From NCBI GenBank assembly GCA_022842445.1, contig JALHPO010000002.1:434001-498000 (forward strand): 64,000 bases of DNA. Reading direction: 5' to 3'. Every line of letters begins with the position of its first letter. The stretch's first letter is position 1. This stretch comes from Nitrospira sp. GTDB taxonomy: Bacteria; Nitrospirota; Nitrospiria; Nitrospirales; Nitrospiraceae. A program made the position numbers and the translations under genes. The notes below the pieces were generated by a model. It was given only the letters and a program-made list of their open reading frames with translations. It did no database searches and was not told the origin of the DNA. Of this stretch, positions 1 through 8,616 are shown piece by piece.

Positions 1-562
1 CCTGTTCCCACCATGTGATGGGAATAAAGAGCAGCGTCATAGCGGCCATCTGCCAGGCCAACAGGGACGGCGCATCGAACGCGCGGGTGAACCGTTCCAG
101 GCACACAATGTGTCCCGCAAACGCCGCGGCACACCCCAGAGTCAGGAGATCGCCGATGTTCATGCCTGCGCTGGGCTTGACCAGCAACCACAGCCCGATC
201 ACGGCGATCGCCGTCGCAAGCAGCGAACGGCCATCGAAGCGCCTGAGAATCAACGGCACAAAAATCACATACAACGCTGTCAGAAAAGCGGAATTCGATG
301 CGCTGGTGTACTGAAGACCGACGGTCTGAAGCGTGTAGCCGAGAAAGAGAAACACGGTGGTCACCGCGCTGGCCACCAACACCTCGCGACCGCGGACCAG
401 CGGCCGCCTCATCAGCAGAAACCAGGTCCCGACGAGGACGGCGCCCAACAAAAATCTCAAAAATGTGAAGGAGAGTGGGGGGATTTGCTCAAGCGCCGCC
501 TTGGTAGCGGGAAACGTGGCGCCCCAGATCAGGGTCGTCAGAAGTAGCGCAAGGCGTGGCAT
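1..562 (-). CDS. EamA/DMT-family transporter, 3' end cut by window edge
   Basis: The minus strand is open from an ATG at 562 to base 1 without a stop, giving 187 visible codons. The protein begins MPRLALLLTTLIWGATFPAT, the typical first helix of an EamA (drug/metabolite transporter) repeat with its WGATFP signature. At least five hydrophobic segments follow, including one around FLGYTLQTVGLQYTSASNSA, a conserved EamA region. The family exports small metabolites or amino acids across the inner membrane; the substrate cannot be told. About 100 C-terminal residues are expected beyond the window. The gene stands alone here, with a short repeat just upstream of its start. Confidence 0.85.
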   Translation of the reverse strand, partial: MPRLALLLTTLIWGATFPATKAALEQIPPLSFTFLRFLLGAVLVGTWFLLMRRPLVRGREVLVASAVTTVFLFLGYTLQTVGLQYTSASNSAFLTALYVIFVPLILRRFDGRSLLATAIAVIGLWLLVKPSAGMNIGDLLTLGCAAAFAGHIVCLERFTRAFDAPSLLAWQMAAMTLLFIPITWWEQ

Positions 563-570
563 AGAATAAA

Positions 571-601
571 CAGTGCTGAGTGCTGAGGATTGAGTGCTGC
601 G
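571..601. repeat. Degenerate GTGCTGA-word tandem repeat
   Basis: Three copies of a word close to GTGCTGA(G) lie directly upstream of the EamA gene. The complementary words CTCAGCA/CTCAGCACT recur near 38441 at the start of gspH. No matching inverted arm is seen close by. It belongs to the window-wide class of short-word repeats. Confidence 0.6.
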
Positions 602-639
602 AAAAAAATCGGATGACCTGGCCTCAAAACCTTATACGG

Positions 640-843
640 CTAGGGCTTGCACAGCGGGCACCGCCGCTGCTCGTTTGCCCCTGCCTGTTCCATCGCGCGA
701 AGCGCCCGATCCTTGTCCGGGTAATCGAACCAGCCTCCTTCCCAGAAATCACTGGAGGAAGAATTCGACGGCACTTCCGAGCACCGATCACGATGCAACG
801 TCACCCGGTCAATTGAGCGCGCGATATGAACCCAGTAGGTCAT
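640..843 (-). CDS. Small hypothetical protein with C-terminal CPLC
   Basis: This 67-residue reading frame starts at an ATG at 843. It has charged, soluble composition, a central motif GGWFDYPDKDRALRAM and a C-terminal RRCPLCKP that could hold half of a metal site. Composition and the absence of a better frame on either strand favour a real gene. No family is recognised and no function is proposed. It lies between two repeat loci and is not obviously in an operon. Confidence 0.55.
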   Translation of the reverse strand: MTYWVHIARSIDRVTLHRDRCSEVPSNSSSSDFWEGGWFDYPDKDRALRAMEQAGANEQRRCPLCKP

Positions 844-852
844 GCGGAATCC

Positions 853-920
853 GTGAGGCGTACGGGGTAAGGAGTCCCTGTCAGCCGCCGACCCCTTACC
901 CCTAACTCCTGACCCCTCAC
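853..920. repeat. Imperfect inverted short-word repeat
   Basis: The left arm, around GTGAGGCGTACGGGGTAAGG, is roughly complementary to the right arm, around CCCCTTACCCCTAACTCCTG followed by ACCCCTCAC. The arms are built from words such as GGGGTAAG and GGAGT. It fills the gap between two small minus-strand genes and could fold as a hairpin in RNA from either strand. Confidence 0.6.
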
Positions 921-924
921 GTCT

Positions 925-1101
925 TTACGGAAGGAGCTGCCACTCGTCCTTTTCGATGAACACTTTGACGCCGGTCTGTAACTTTTTGACATCGTCCTTC
1001 TCGAAGAGCCGCATGTAGCGCTCGATTCGATCGTCGTCATCGATTCGTTCTTCTTGCATCATCCCGTTATTGCCTTTGTATCGCCGGAGCAGCACTGCCA
1101 T
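925..1101 (-). CDS. Small charged hypothetical protein (58 aa)
   Basis: The frame could open at 1176, but the start at 1101 (MAVLLRRYKGNNGMMQEER) is preferred because an AGGAGGATT Shine-Dalgarno sequence lies just upstream of it. The protein is acidic and soluble, with DDDDRIERYMRLFEKDDVKK and a C-terminal KVFIEKDEWQLLP. It looks like a short conserved protein of unknown function. It is divergent from the FmdB-type gene. Confidence 0.6.
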   Translation of the reverse strand: MAVLLRRYKGNNGMMQEERIDDDDRIERYMRLFEKDDVKKLQTGVKVFIEKDEWQLLP

Positions 1102-1142
1102 CGGAATCCTCCTGTCATGCTGGTAGTGAACACATACAACTG

Positions 1143-1151
1143 TGCTACAAT
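1143..1151 (+). promoter_or_regulatory. Candidate extended -10 promoter for the FmdB-type gene
   Basis: TGCTACAAT matches an extended -10 element (TGN followed by TACAAT). No convincing -35 hexamer sits 16-18 bases upstream, which is tolerated with an extended -10. It would give a leader of about 80 bases before the start at 1237. Confidence 0.4.
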
Positions 1152-1236
1152 AAACGCAACCTTGCAGGCCGGTCAAGGGTGTTCATCGACGTCCTGCAGT
1201 GATACGCGGTGCGTCCGATATCGAACAGGAAATCAC

Positions 1237-1557
1237 ATGCCTCTCTATGAATATCGCTGCGAAGCCTGTTCCTCGCAATTTGAAGCGGCCCAGTCCATTC
1301 ATGACCGGATCGAAGACACGGAATGCCCTTCGTGTCATGCCCGGCAGGCAACCAGACTCCTCTCTTCCTTTTCGTCCAAAGTCGTCGGTGATCATAAACC
1401 GGGATTTGCGGAGATCAAAGCCGCTGCCATGAATAACGAACGGATGGAACGATTCGCCAAACTGCCGCCGCTGAACGCAAAACGGAATGTGCCGCCGCCG
1501 AACACCTCCTTCGATTCAAACGCTTCCACGGGGACAGACTCAGGTTCTGAGCGATAA
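1237..1557 (+). CDS. FmdB-family zinc ribbon protein
   Basis: The start is the ATG of MPLYEYRCEACSSQFEA, the hallmark N-terminus of the FmdB/CxxC regulatory-protein family, with AGGA eight bases upstream. Longer in-frame extensions are not supported. Two CxxC knuckles, CEAC (residues 9-12) and CPSC (about 30-33), make one zinc ribbon. The remainder, to residue 106, is polar and probably disordered. FmdB-like proteins are small putative regulators without a well-defined biochemical role. The following PstS-like gene is on the same strand and may be co-transcribed. Confidence 0.85.
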   Translation: MPLYEYRCEACSSQFEAAQSIHDRIEDTECPSCHARQATRLLSSFSSKVVGDHKPGFAEIKAAAMNNERMERFAKLPPLNAKRNVPPPNTSFDSNASTGTDSGSER

Positions 1558-1621
1558 GATGGGGTTGTCTCCGTTACCTGACCGCACTGAGCATTCCTGC
1601 TTGCCATCTCCGTTGCCCGGA

Positions 1622-2449
1622 ATGTCTGTGCGCATCTCCCAACGGCTTACGGTACTGCTGGTTCTCGTCGGCCTGTTCCTGGCAAGCCCCGGCAACGCCT
1701 CCGAGATTGCCGGCAATCTTGTCATCGCCGGAAACGGGCCTGAGCAAGCCACCATGGAGGCCCTGGCACGCGCCTTCGAAAAAGCGAATCCACGCGCCTA
1801 CGTGGACCTGCTCTGGGACGACCATTCCAAACCGCTGGAGTTGGTCCAGACGGACCAGGCTCACATCGCCGTGACAGGCGCCGAGCATCCGCCGCTGGCC
1901 GCCACACAGATCGGATGGGACGGCATCGGGATTTTGGTGCATCTGTCCAACTTCACCAAGGATGTAACCAGGCAACAGGTCGCCGACATCTTTTCCGGCA
2001 AGGTCCACGATTGGGCTGAATTGGGCGGGCCCGAAACAAAAATTGTCCTGATCGACCGGCCACGCTCACAAAACATCCGCGACGCCTTTGAGTCTCAATT
2101 GGGCATTGCCGGGAAAATGCCCACTGCCTCCAAAACGATCGGCCCTGATGAGGACGTTCTGAAAACAGTGGTCGGTACTATTCCACCACTCTCGGCAGCA
2201 ACCTATATTTCATTGAGCACCGGCCTATCCGCGGTCACGGGCGGTGTTGCCGTCCGTTTGCTGCCGGTGGACAAGGTGGAGCCTGAGGGTCCGACTGTCA
2301 GAGACGGCCGTTACAGCCTTCGCCGCCCGCTGTTGCTGCTCGCGAAGAAGGGACCTGCTCCCATGGTTGATGCTTTTGCGCGATTTGCCTTGTCGGCCCC
2401 GGGCCAAGCGATTATCGGAGAAACCTATGTCCCGATGCCAAGCCAGTAG
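1622..2449 (+). CDS. PstS-like periplasmic substrate-binding protein
   Basis: The start at 1622 puts a signal peptide at the N-terminus, with a hydrophobic run VLLVLVGLFLASPGNAS and likely cleavage after NAS; an in-frame ATG at 1559 is the alternative. The 275-residue product has the PBP-like (phosphate type) fold pattern: LVIAGNGPEQATMEALARAF at the start of the mature chain, VADIFSGKVHDWAELGG in the middle (close to PstS IFSGKITNW) and IDRPRSQNIRDAFES. It probably binds an oxyanion. No pst permease or ATPase gene is nearby, so it is an orphan binding protein and may be a sensor component. Confidence 0.75.
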   Translation: MSVRISQRLTVLLVLVGLFLASPGNASEIAGNLVIAGNGPEQATMEALARAFEKANPRAYVDLLWDDHSKPLELVQTDQAHIAVTGAEHPPLAATQIGWDGIGILVHLSNFTKDVTRQQVADIFSGKVHDWAELGGPETKIVLIDRPRSQNIRDAFESQLGIAGKMPTASKTIGPDEDVLKTVVGTIPPLSAATYISLSTGLSAVTGGVAVRLLPVDKVEPEGPTVRDGRYSLRRPLLLLAKKGPAPMVDAFARFALSAPGQAIIGETYVPMPSQ

Positions 2450-2471
2450 CCTTCTTTCAAAGGAGGTCCTC

Positions 2472-2930
2472 ATGCATCCCGATCGACTGTCATCCTGCAT
2501 GGTCATCACATGCTCGCTCATGCTGATGCCATGCTTTGCGCCATCGCTGCATGCCGAAGCCGGCGCCATCGTCGACGGCGCCGGCTTCACACTCTACGAA
2601 ATGGAATCGATCCAGGGTTCGGACCAATCGGTGATCGAGAAAGATCCTGTCTGCGATCGCAGCAAGCGGCCCAAAATCTCGAGCGTGGAACCGGACGAAG
2701 CCAAGCCGGGCCAGAAAGTCATGATCAAAGGGGAAAACTTCGGCACGAAGGAATGTTTTCACGGCGTCGCATTCAGCGCCGCAGGCCCGGCAAAAATTGA
2801 GTATACGTTCGTGAACGAGACGACGATCGAAGCGACCGTTCCCGATCTCAAGCCCGGCATGTCATTCATCGACATCGTCGCCGGCGGCGGGAATGCCCGC
2901 TCCAAAGCCTTTCTCATACTGGCTCGATAA
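2472..2930 (+). CDS. Secreted IPT/TIG-domain protein
   Basis: The start at 2472 follows a strong AAAGGAGGTCC ribosome site. A signal peptide covers about 28 residues (VITCSLMLMPCFAPSLHA). Residues about 65-150 resemble an IPT/TIG immunoglobulin-like domain: PKISSVEPDEAKPGQKVMIK, GENFG, then TTIEATVPDLKPGMSFIDIV. Two cysteines flank the domain and could form a disulfide in the periplasm. It sits 22 bases after the PstS-like gene, so the two are probably co-transcribed. Its partner or ligand is unknown. Confidence 0.75.
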   Translation: MHPDRLSSCMVITCSLMLMPCFAPSLHAEAGAIVDGAGFTLYEMESIQGSDQSVIEKDPVCDRSKRPKISSVEPDEAKPGQKVMIKGENFGTKECFHGVAFSAAGPAKIEYTFVNETTIEATVPDLKPGMSFIDIVAGGGNARSKAFLILAR

Positions 2931-2936
2931 CGAGGG

Positions 2937-4031
2937 TCAGGGTGCAGCAGGGGCAGGCGGGGCATCCGATGCCGTGCCGTCCATGTAGCCCCAGACTCGC
3001 AGGAGATCAAGCGTCAGACTCGCGCCGTACGTCGGACCGTAGTCACGCTCCGCAATCTTGCCCATACTATCGTTCCACGTTTCAAACCGCAGCGGTCCGC
3101 CGGATAGGGCCAGCGACCAGGCGAACTGTTTCTGGCTTTGCCCCGATGTATTCACGAAGATCCCAGAGTCCCACATGAGTGCAAACTCGATTTCCCACGT
3201 GGGGATCGTTTCGCCCCTGCTATTCCTACGGTACTGGCCGAATGCGATCGCGGGCTGCACGAGTCCTGCGGTCTGCCTCACGGCATGAAGAACGGCCCCG
3301 TTGTCCTGATAGCTGATCCGTCCCAAGGTAGACGCCCGAACACTCACATCCCCCCAGTCTCCAGAATGGAAGGTCGGTGAAATCTGCAATCGCCTGATAC
3401 CGGCCCGGAGAAACCCCTGCTGATAGATCGTTCCGACGGAAAACCCACCGCCCACAAACATTACCTTGGGCTGAAAGAGCGGAAACCACCGCGTCACAGA
3501 CCCATCGACCATCACATCGGTCTCCTTACGAGGAGCCACGGTGGGAACCGCCGGCAACTGCCGCAGTTGGTGAATGACTTCGTTCTGGAAAAATTGACTG
3601 GGCTCATCACTCGTCGGGCTGACCCCGGTCGTGAGATTCGTACTCCAGCCCTCAAAAATCCCGCCCCAATGCTGGGTCCAACTCAGCGTGATGAGGTTGA
3701 AGCCCAGCGTATTCCCCACCGTGGAATCATATTTATTCCCCAAGCCGTCGATAGGCGTGAAGCGGTTGAGCGTAAGTCCCGTGGTTACCGTGGAATACTG
3801 ATCGGGAAACGCCGTGCCGCCCCAATGAACGGAAGGCGCGGGGGATTCGCTCCTGGCCGGTGAACATTCGAGGCCGACGAGAAGAAACGCACTAAGGATC
3901 AGAGCTATCCCTCGTTCGACAATATGCTGAGCTCTCCCCTCAGGCTGAAATCTCTGTCCGCATCGTTCCATAAGCCAACCGCCGTGTACTCCGATCATAT
4001 CCCTCGCTAGCAGATGCTCTTTATACACCAA
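2937..4031 (-). CDS. Predicted outer-membrane beta-barrel protein, unknown function
   Basis: The 364-residue frame opens at 4031; an ATG at 3971 (MERCGQRF) is also possible. A hydrophobic segment IALILSAFLLVGLECSPA about 40 residues in looks like a signal peptide or lipobox, which suggests a later start. The mature part is rich in alternating aromatic and polar residues and Gly, with many short beta segments (GFNLITLSWTQHWGGIFEGW, ALMWDSGIFVNTSGQ) and ends in a proline/alanine tail. That pattern fits a beta-barrel. No named family is assigned. It is convergent with the TIG gene and divergent from pycA. Confidence 0.65.
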   Translation of the reverse strand: MVYKEHLLARDMIGVHGGWLMERCGQRFQPEGRAQHIVERGIALILSAFLLVGLECSPARSESPAPSVHWGGTAFPDQYSTVTTGLTLNRFTPIDGLGNKYDSTVGNTLGFNLITLSWTQHWGGIFEGWSTNLTTGVSPTSDEPSQFFQNEVIHQLRQLPAVPTVAPRKETDVMVDGSVTRWFPLFQPKVMFVGGGFSVGTIYQQGFLRAGIRRLQISPTFHSGDWGDVSVRASTLGRISYQDNGAVLHAVRQTAGLVQPAIAFGQYRRNSRGETIPTWEIEFALMWDSGIFVNTSGQSQKQFAWSLALSGGPLRFETWNDSMGKIAERDYGPTYGASLTLDLLRVWGYMDGTASDAPPAPAAP

Positions 4032-4032
4032 G

Positions 4033-4062
4033 TCGACAGTTTTCTATCTACATGGAAATAAT
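4033..4062 (+). promoter_or_regulatory. Candidate sigma-70 promoter for pycA-pycB
   Basis: TCGACA (4033-4038) and AATAAT (4057-4062) each match the consensus hexamers in five of six positions, with an 18-base spacer. Transcription would start near 4069, leaving a leader of about 110 bases before pycA. Confidence 0.5.
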
Positions 4063-4177
4063 CGGCACGTTCCCTAACACCCCTCCTTCCAACCAACATC
4101 GCACTCCCCTCCCTCGACACCACTCCTGCTCCTATGTTAGCGTACGCGCTCATTTTTCCTGGTCTCCTGGGAACAGT

Positions 4178-5596
4178 ATGTTCAAGAAAATCCTGGTCGC
4201 CAATCGCGGTGAAATCGCCATGCGCATCATCCGCGCATGCCGCGAATTGAATATCGCCACCGCTGCCATCTACTCCGAGGCAGACTCGACCGGCATCTAC
4301 GTCAAGAAGGCCGACGAAGCCTATCTGGTCGGTCCCGGACCCGTGAAGGGCTTCTTAGACAGCCGGCAGATCGTGGACCTGGCCGTCCGTATCGGCGCCG
4401 ATGCGATCCACCCCGGCTACGGATTTCTTTCGGAAAACGCCGAGTTCGCCGAACTTTGCCACGCATCGGGCGTGACGTTCATCGGTCCGTCTCCCCATGC
4501 CATTACGCTGATGGGCAGCAAGGTCAAGGCGCGCGAGCTCGCCGAGTCCGCCGGTGTGCCGATCGTTCCCGGAACGGACGGCGCCATCACCGACGTGAAA
4601 GACGCGCTCGCCTTCGCCAAGAAGGCCGGATACCCGGTCATGATCAAGGCCAGCGCCGGTGGCGGCGGACGCGGTCTCCGCGTCGTCCGATCCGATGCCG
4701 AATTGCGCGAAAACATGGAAGTCGCCTCGCGGGAAGCCCAGGCCTCCTTCGGCGACGGCAGCGTGTTCATCGAAAAATATATCGAGCGCCCGCACCATAT
4801 TGAGTTCCAGATTCTGGGAGACCGCCACGGCCATATCATCCATCTCGGTGAACGCGATTGTTCGATCCAGCGCCGGCACCAGAAGCTCATCGAAATCGCT
4901 CCGTCGCTGATCCTGACGCCGAAGCTGCGGGCGGAGATGGGCAAGGCCGCCATCACCATCGCCCAGGCCGTGCGCTACGACAACGCCGGAACCGTCGAGT
5001 TTCTCCTCGATCAGGACGGACAGTTCTACTTCATCGAAATGAATCCGCGGCTCCAGGTGGAACATACGGTCACAGAGCAGATTACGGCCATTGATATCGT
5101 GCGCAATCAGATCTCGATCGCGGCGGGCAAGCCGCTCGACATCCAACAGGAGGATGTCATCCTGCAAGGGCACGCCATCCAATGCCGGATCAATGCGGAA
5201 GACCCGAAGAACAATTTCATGCCCTGCACCGGAACCGTCACGGCCTATCTCTCTCCCGGCGGCATCGGCGTCCGTATTGACGGCGCGGTCTATAAGGATT
5301 ACACGATCCCGCCTTATTACGACGCCCTCTTGGCCAAACTGACGGTACGCGGACGAACGTGGGAAGAGACCGTGAGCCGCATGCGGCGCTCGCTTGAAGA
5401 ATACGTGCTTCGAGGGGTCAAAACGACGATTCCCTTCATGAAATCGATCATGCAGGAACCCGATTTTATGGCCGGGCGGTTCGACACGTCCTACCTCGAC
5501 ACCCATCCGGATCTCTATCGGTACCATGAATTCGAACAGCCCGAAGATTTGGTTTTGGCGCTTTCTGCCGCTATTGCGGCCTACGAAGGGCTGTAG
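4178..5596 (+). CDS. pycA: Pyruvate carboxylase subunit A (biotin carboxylase)
   Basis: The 472-residue protein starts MFKKILVANRGEIAMRI, the standard biotin carboxylase N-terminus. It carries the ATP-grasp glycine loop KASAGGGGRGLRVV, the FIEKYIERPHHIEFQ segment, the ERDCSIQRRHQKLIE and EMNPRLQVEHTVTEQ catalytic motifs, and the C-terminal biotin carboxylase domain. It carboxylates biotin on its partner subunit using ATP and bicarbonate. Because it is followed 45 bases later by a carboxyltransferase-biotin subunit, the pair is read as a two-subunit pyruvate carboxylase making oxaloacetate. AccC of acetyl-CoA carboxylase is the main alternative for this subunit alone; the neighbour argues against it. 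Confidence 0.88.
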   Translation: MFKKILVANRGEIAMRIIRACRELNIATAAIYSEADSTGIYVKKADEAYLVGPGPVKGFLDSRQIVDLAVRIGADAIHPGYGFLSENAEFAELCHASGVTFIGPSPHAITLMGSKVKARELAESAGVPIVPGTDGAITDVKDALAFAKKAGYPVMIKASAGGGGRGLRVVRSDAELRENMEVASREAQASFGDGSVFIEKYIERPHHIEFQILGDRHGHIIHLGERDCSIQRRHQKLIEIAPSLILTPKLRAEMGKAAITIAQAVRYDNAGTVEFLLDQDGQFYFIEMNPRLQVEHTVTEQITAIDIVRNQISIAAGKPLDIQQEDVILQGHAIQCRINAEDPKNNFMPCTGTVTAYLSPGGIGVRIDGAVYKDYTIPPYYDALLAKLTVRGRTWEETVSRMRRSLEEYVLRGVKTTIPFMKSIMQEPDFMAGRFDTSYLDTHPDLYRYHEFEQPEDLVLALSAAIAAYEGL

Positions 5597-5640
5597 TCCG
5601 ACAGCCCTACCACGAACACACACGAGGCATATCGACCACC

Positions 5641-7596
5641 ATGGCAACACAACGGCCATCGAGAAAAAAACAGGCGGCGAAGAAACCCGCCTCTCCGCCC
5701 GCCGTCAAAACAGCGAAAGTCCGGAAGGGGCGCTCGGACGAGTTCACGATTCAACCCGCAGCCGGCAAGCCGCTGCTGATTACCGACGTCGCGCTTCGCG
5801 ACGGGCACCAGTCGCTGTTGGCCACGCGCATGCGCACTGAAGACATGCTGCCCATCGCGCAAAAACTCGACGCCGTCGGCTATTGGTCGCTCGAAGTGTG
5901 GGGCGGCGCGACGTTCGATACCTGCCTTCGGTTCTTAAAAGAAGATCCCTGGGAACGGCTCCGCGCGCTCCGGGCCGCGATGCCCAACACCAAGCTCCAA
6001 ATGCTGCTCCGGGGGCAAAACCTCGTGGGCTACCGGCACTACGCCGACGACGTGCTGGAGCGATTCATCGAACGGTCGGCCACAAACGGCATCGATGTCT
6101 TCCGCATCTTCGATGCGCTCAACGACGTGCGCAATCTCGATCGGGCCGTACGCGAAGTGAAAGCCTGCGGCAAACATGCCGAAGCCACGATCAGCTACAC
6201 CGTCAGCCCTGTGCACAGCCTGGACCGGTTCGTCGATCTGGCCAAAAGAATGGAAGACCTGGGTACGGACACGCTTTGCATCAAAGACATGGCCGGGCTC
6301 TTGGCTCCGCTGGATGCCTATCACCTCCTGCGCCGGCTGAAACTGGCCGTCAAGGTTCCGATCCATCTGCACTCGCACTACACCTCCGGTATGGCCTCCA
6401 TGTCGTCGCTGATGGCCATCCTCGGCGGGCTCGACATGCTCGACACTGCCATGTCGCCGCTGGCAGGCGGGACCTCCCATCCGGCAACGGAAACCCTTGT
6501 CGCGTCGCTCCGAAACACGCCCTACGACACAGGGCTGGATCTCGCAGCCTTTCTGCCGATTACCGAGCATTTCCGCACAGTGCGCCGCAAATACCGCCAG
6601 TTTGAAAGTGATTTCACCGGTGTCGACGCGGAAATTCTTACGTCGCAAATTCCCGGCGGCATGCTCTCCAACCTCGCCGCGCAGCTGACCGAACAGAACG
6701 CGCTCGACCGGATGAAAGAAGTGCTGGAGGAAGTCCCCCGGGTTCGGAAAGAAATGGGCTACCCGCCGCTCGTCACGCCCACCAGCCAGATCGTCGGCAC
6801 CCAGGCCACGCTCAATGTGCTGACGGGGGAGCGATACAAAGTCGTCACGACCGAAACGAAGAACTACTTCCTCGGCTTGTATGGCCGTGCCCCGGGTCCA
6901 CTGGACAGCGGGATCATGGCCCTGGCCATCGGCAATGAAGAACCGATCAAGACAAGGCCTGCGGACCGGCTTGAGCCGGAGCTTGAGGCGAACAAGAAAG
7001 ACCTGCCGGCCTCCGCCTCGTCGGTGGAAGACCAGCTCTCCTTTGCGCTGTTCCCGGCAATCGCGAGAGAGTTTTTTGAGGCCCGTGAGAAAGGCGACTT
7101 GACTCCCCCGCTGCTGGAATCCGTCTCAGCCAAAGGACCAGCTGTCGCCCATGAACTCCACCTCGCGCCGGTGGAATTCAACGTCACGGTGCACGGCGAA
7201 ACCTACCATGTGAAGGTGTCCGGCTCAGGCCGAAAGACGGATGGTCGCAAACCCTACTATATCCGCGTCAACGATAAGCTCGAAGAGGTTTCCCTGGAGC
7301 CGATCCAGGAAATTCTCGCGGGCGTCCCGGAGTCTCCGGACACGGGCAAGAGCGCCAAGCCGAAGCGGCCGAGACCGTCGAAGCCGGGCGATGTGGCGCC
7401 GCCCATGCCGGGCCGGGTCGTCAAAATTCTTGTTGCAGTGGGAGATCGGGTGAAGGCCGGCGATCCTCTCCTGATCGTCGAAGCGATGAAGATGGAAAGC
7501 CGCGTGCCGACACCGATCAACGGAACTGTGGCAGCCATCCTGGCCTCCGAAGGCGATCATGTGAAGACGGATGAAACGGTCATCCAGCTGGAGTAA
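5641..7596 (+). CDS. pycB: Pyruvate carboxylase subunit B (carboxyltransferase with biotin carrier)
   Basis: This 651-residue protein has a basic N-terminal extension (about 35 residues rich in Lys/Ala), an HMGL-like carboxyltransferase domain (ITDVALRDGHQSLLATRMRT, CIKDMAGLL, HLHSHYTSG metal-ligand region), the conserved PYC/OADA domain (to about residue 470), a Pro/Lys linker, and a C-terminal biotinyl domain. The biotin attachment site EAMKMES places biotin on Lys617. It transfers the carboxyl group to pyruvate. An oxaloacetate decarboxylase alpha subunit has the same architecture, but no membrane beta or gamma subunits are nearby and pycA precedes it. Confidence 0.9.
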   Translation: MATQRPSRKKQAAKKPASPPAVKTAKVRKGRSDEFTIQPAAGKPLLITDVALRDGHQSLLATRMRTEDMLPIAQKLDAVGYWSLEVWGGATFDTCLRFLKEDPWERLRALRAAMPNTKLQMLLRGQNLVGYRHYADDVLERFIERSATNGIDVFRIFDALNDVRNLDRAVREVKACGKHAEATISYTVSPVHSLDRFVDLAKRMEDLGTDTLCIKDMAGLLAPLDAYHLLRRLKLAVKVPIHLHSHYTSGMASMSSLMAILGGLDMLDTAMSPLAGGTSHPATETLVASLRNTPYDTGLDLAAFLPITEHFRTVRRKYRQFESDFTGVDAEILTSQIPGGMLSNLAAQLTEQNALDRMKEVLEEVPRVRKEMGYPPLVTPTSQIVGTQATLNVLTGERYKVVTTETKNYFLGLYGRAPGPLDSGIMALAIGNEEPIKTRPADRLEPELEANKKDLPASASSVEDQLSFALFPAIAREFFEAREKGDLTPPLLESVSAKGPAVAHELHLAPVEFNVTVHGETYHVKVSGSGRKTDGRKPYYIRVNDKLEEVSLEPIQEILAGVPESPDTGKSAKPKRPRPSKPGDVAPPMPGRVVKILVAVGDRVKAGDPLLIVEAMKMESRVPTPINGTVAAILASEGDHVKTDETVIQLE

Positions 7597-8566
7597 CGGG
7601 CACACCTCGTATCCTTCCCTCCGCGCAGACAGACCGCCATACCTGGTCCTGTTTGCCCTCTGCCTGCTGGCGCTTCTGTGTGAGGCCTGCGCACCGACTT
7701 CGCCGATTCCCTCGCAGTTCGAAGCGTTCGAACGCATTCCGATTCACACCGTGACCGTCCATGAGCAGCGGATCGCCTACTTGGATGTGGGGACCGGCCC
7801 ACCGGTCATCCTGATTCATGGGTTTGGGGGATCGATGTGGCAATGGGAGCATCAGCAGCATGCGCTGGCGGAACACTTCCGTGTGCTCACCCTTGATTTG
7901 CCCGGCTCCGGGCTCTCCGACAAACCTGACATCGAGTACCGGCCTGACCAAATGTTGGGGTTTCTTGTGGAATTCATGGATGCGCTGGAGATCTCCCGCG
8001 CCACGTTGGTCGGCAATTCCATGGGCGCCGGCCTCGCCATCGCGATGACATTGGAACATCCCGCTCGTGTCTCGAAGCTCGTCCTGATCGGAGGACTCCC
8101 TCAGCAGATCATGCAGAAACTCACCAGCCCGTCGATCCGGCGCGCCTTAGAGACCCGTGCGCCGGCTTGGCTCATCTCGCTCGGCAATCGGCTGTTCGGA
8201 GGCCTGATGACAGAATCCGTCCTGCGTGAAATCGTGCATGACCCGGCGCTGCTGACGCAGGCCGTGGTCGAACGGGCGAACCGCAACCGCCGACGGCCTG
8301 GCCTCATCGGACCCCTCTTGGCTGCGCAACAGGCGCTCCCGCTGTGGGAATCCGGATTCGCCCTGCGCATCGGCACGGTCACGCATCCGACGTTGGTGAT
8401 CTGGGGAGAGGAAGACCGGGTCTTTCCGATCGCCGTGGGCGAAGAACTCCATCGCACCATCAGCGGGTCCCGGTTCGTGCGCATCCCTCAGGCCGGCCAC
8501 TTGCCCCAATGGGAACGGCCGGGCCTAGTCAACCGTTCGCTGATCGAGTATATTCAGCACCAGTAG
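7571..8566 (+). CDS. Alpha/beta hydrolase, probably membrane-anchored or secreted
   Basis: The start at 7571 overlaps the end of pycB by 26 bases, suggesting translational coupling. The first 45 residues contain a hydrophobic stretch YLVLFALCLLALLCEACAP, a signal or lipoprotein-like anchor. The fold is clear: oxyanion loop HGFGGSMWQWEHQ, nucleophile elbow GNSMGAG (Ser), the acid in WGEEDRVFP, and the catalytic His in QAGHLPQWERP. The complete triad argues for an active esterase/lipase or meta-cleavage-type hydrolase; the substrate is unknown. Its link to pyruvate carboxylase is positional only. Confidence 0.8.
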   Translation: MKRSSSWSNGHTSYPSLRADRPPYLVLFALCLLALLCEACAPTSPIPSQFEAFERIPIHTVTVHEQRIAYLDVGTGPPVILIHGFGGSMWQWEHQQHALAEHFRVLTLDLPGSGLSDKPDIEYRPDQMLGFLVEFMDALEISRATLVGNSMGAGLAIAMTLEHPARVSKLVLIGGLPQQIMQKLTSPSIRRALETRAPAWLISLGNRLFGGLMTESVLREIVHDPALLTQAVVERANRNRRRPGLIGPLLAAQQALPLWESGFALRIGTVTHPTLVIWGEEDRVFPIAVGEELHRTISGSRFVRIPQAGHLPQWERPGLVNRSLIEYIQHQ

Positions 8567-8616
8567 ATGACGGCTGCTCGACTTCGACATCACACCGCCT
8601 CAACAAAGGAGACCAT

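Noticed and set aside
7571..7596. Frameshift fusing pycB and the hydrolase
   Set aside because: The biotinyl domain of PycB is complete before its stop and the hydrolase has its own anchor sequence; a simple 26-base overlap explains the arrangement.
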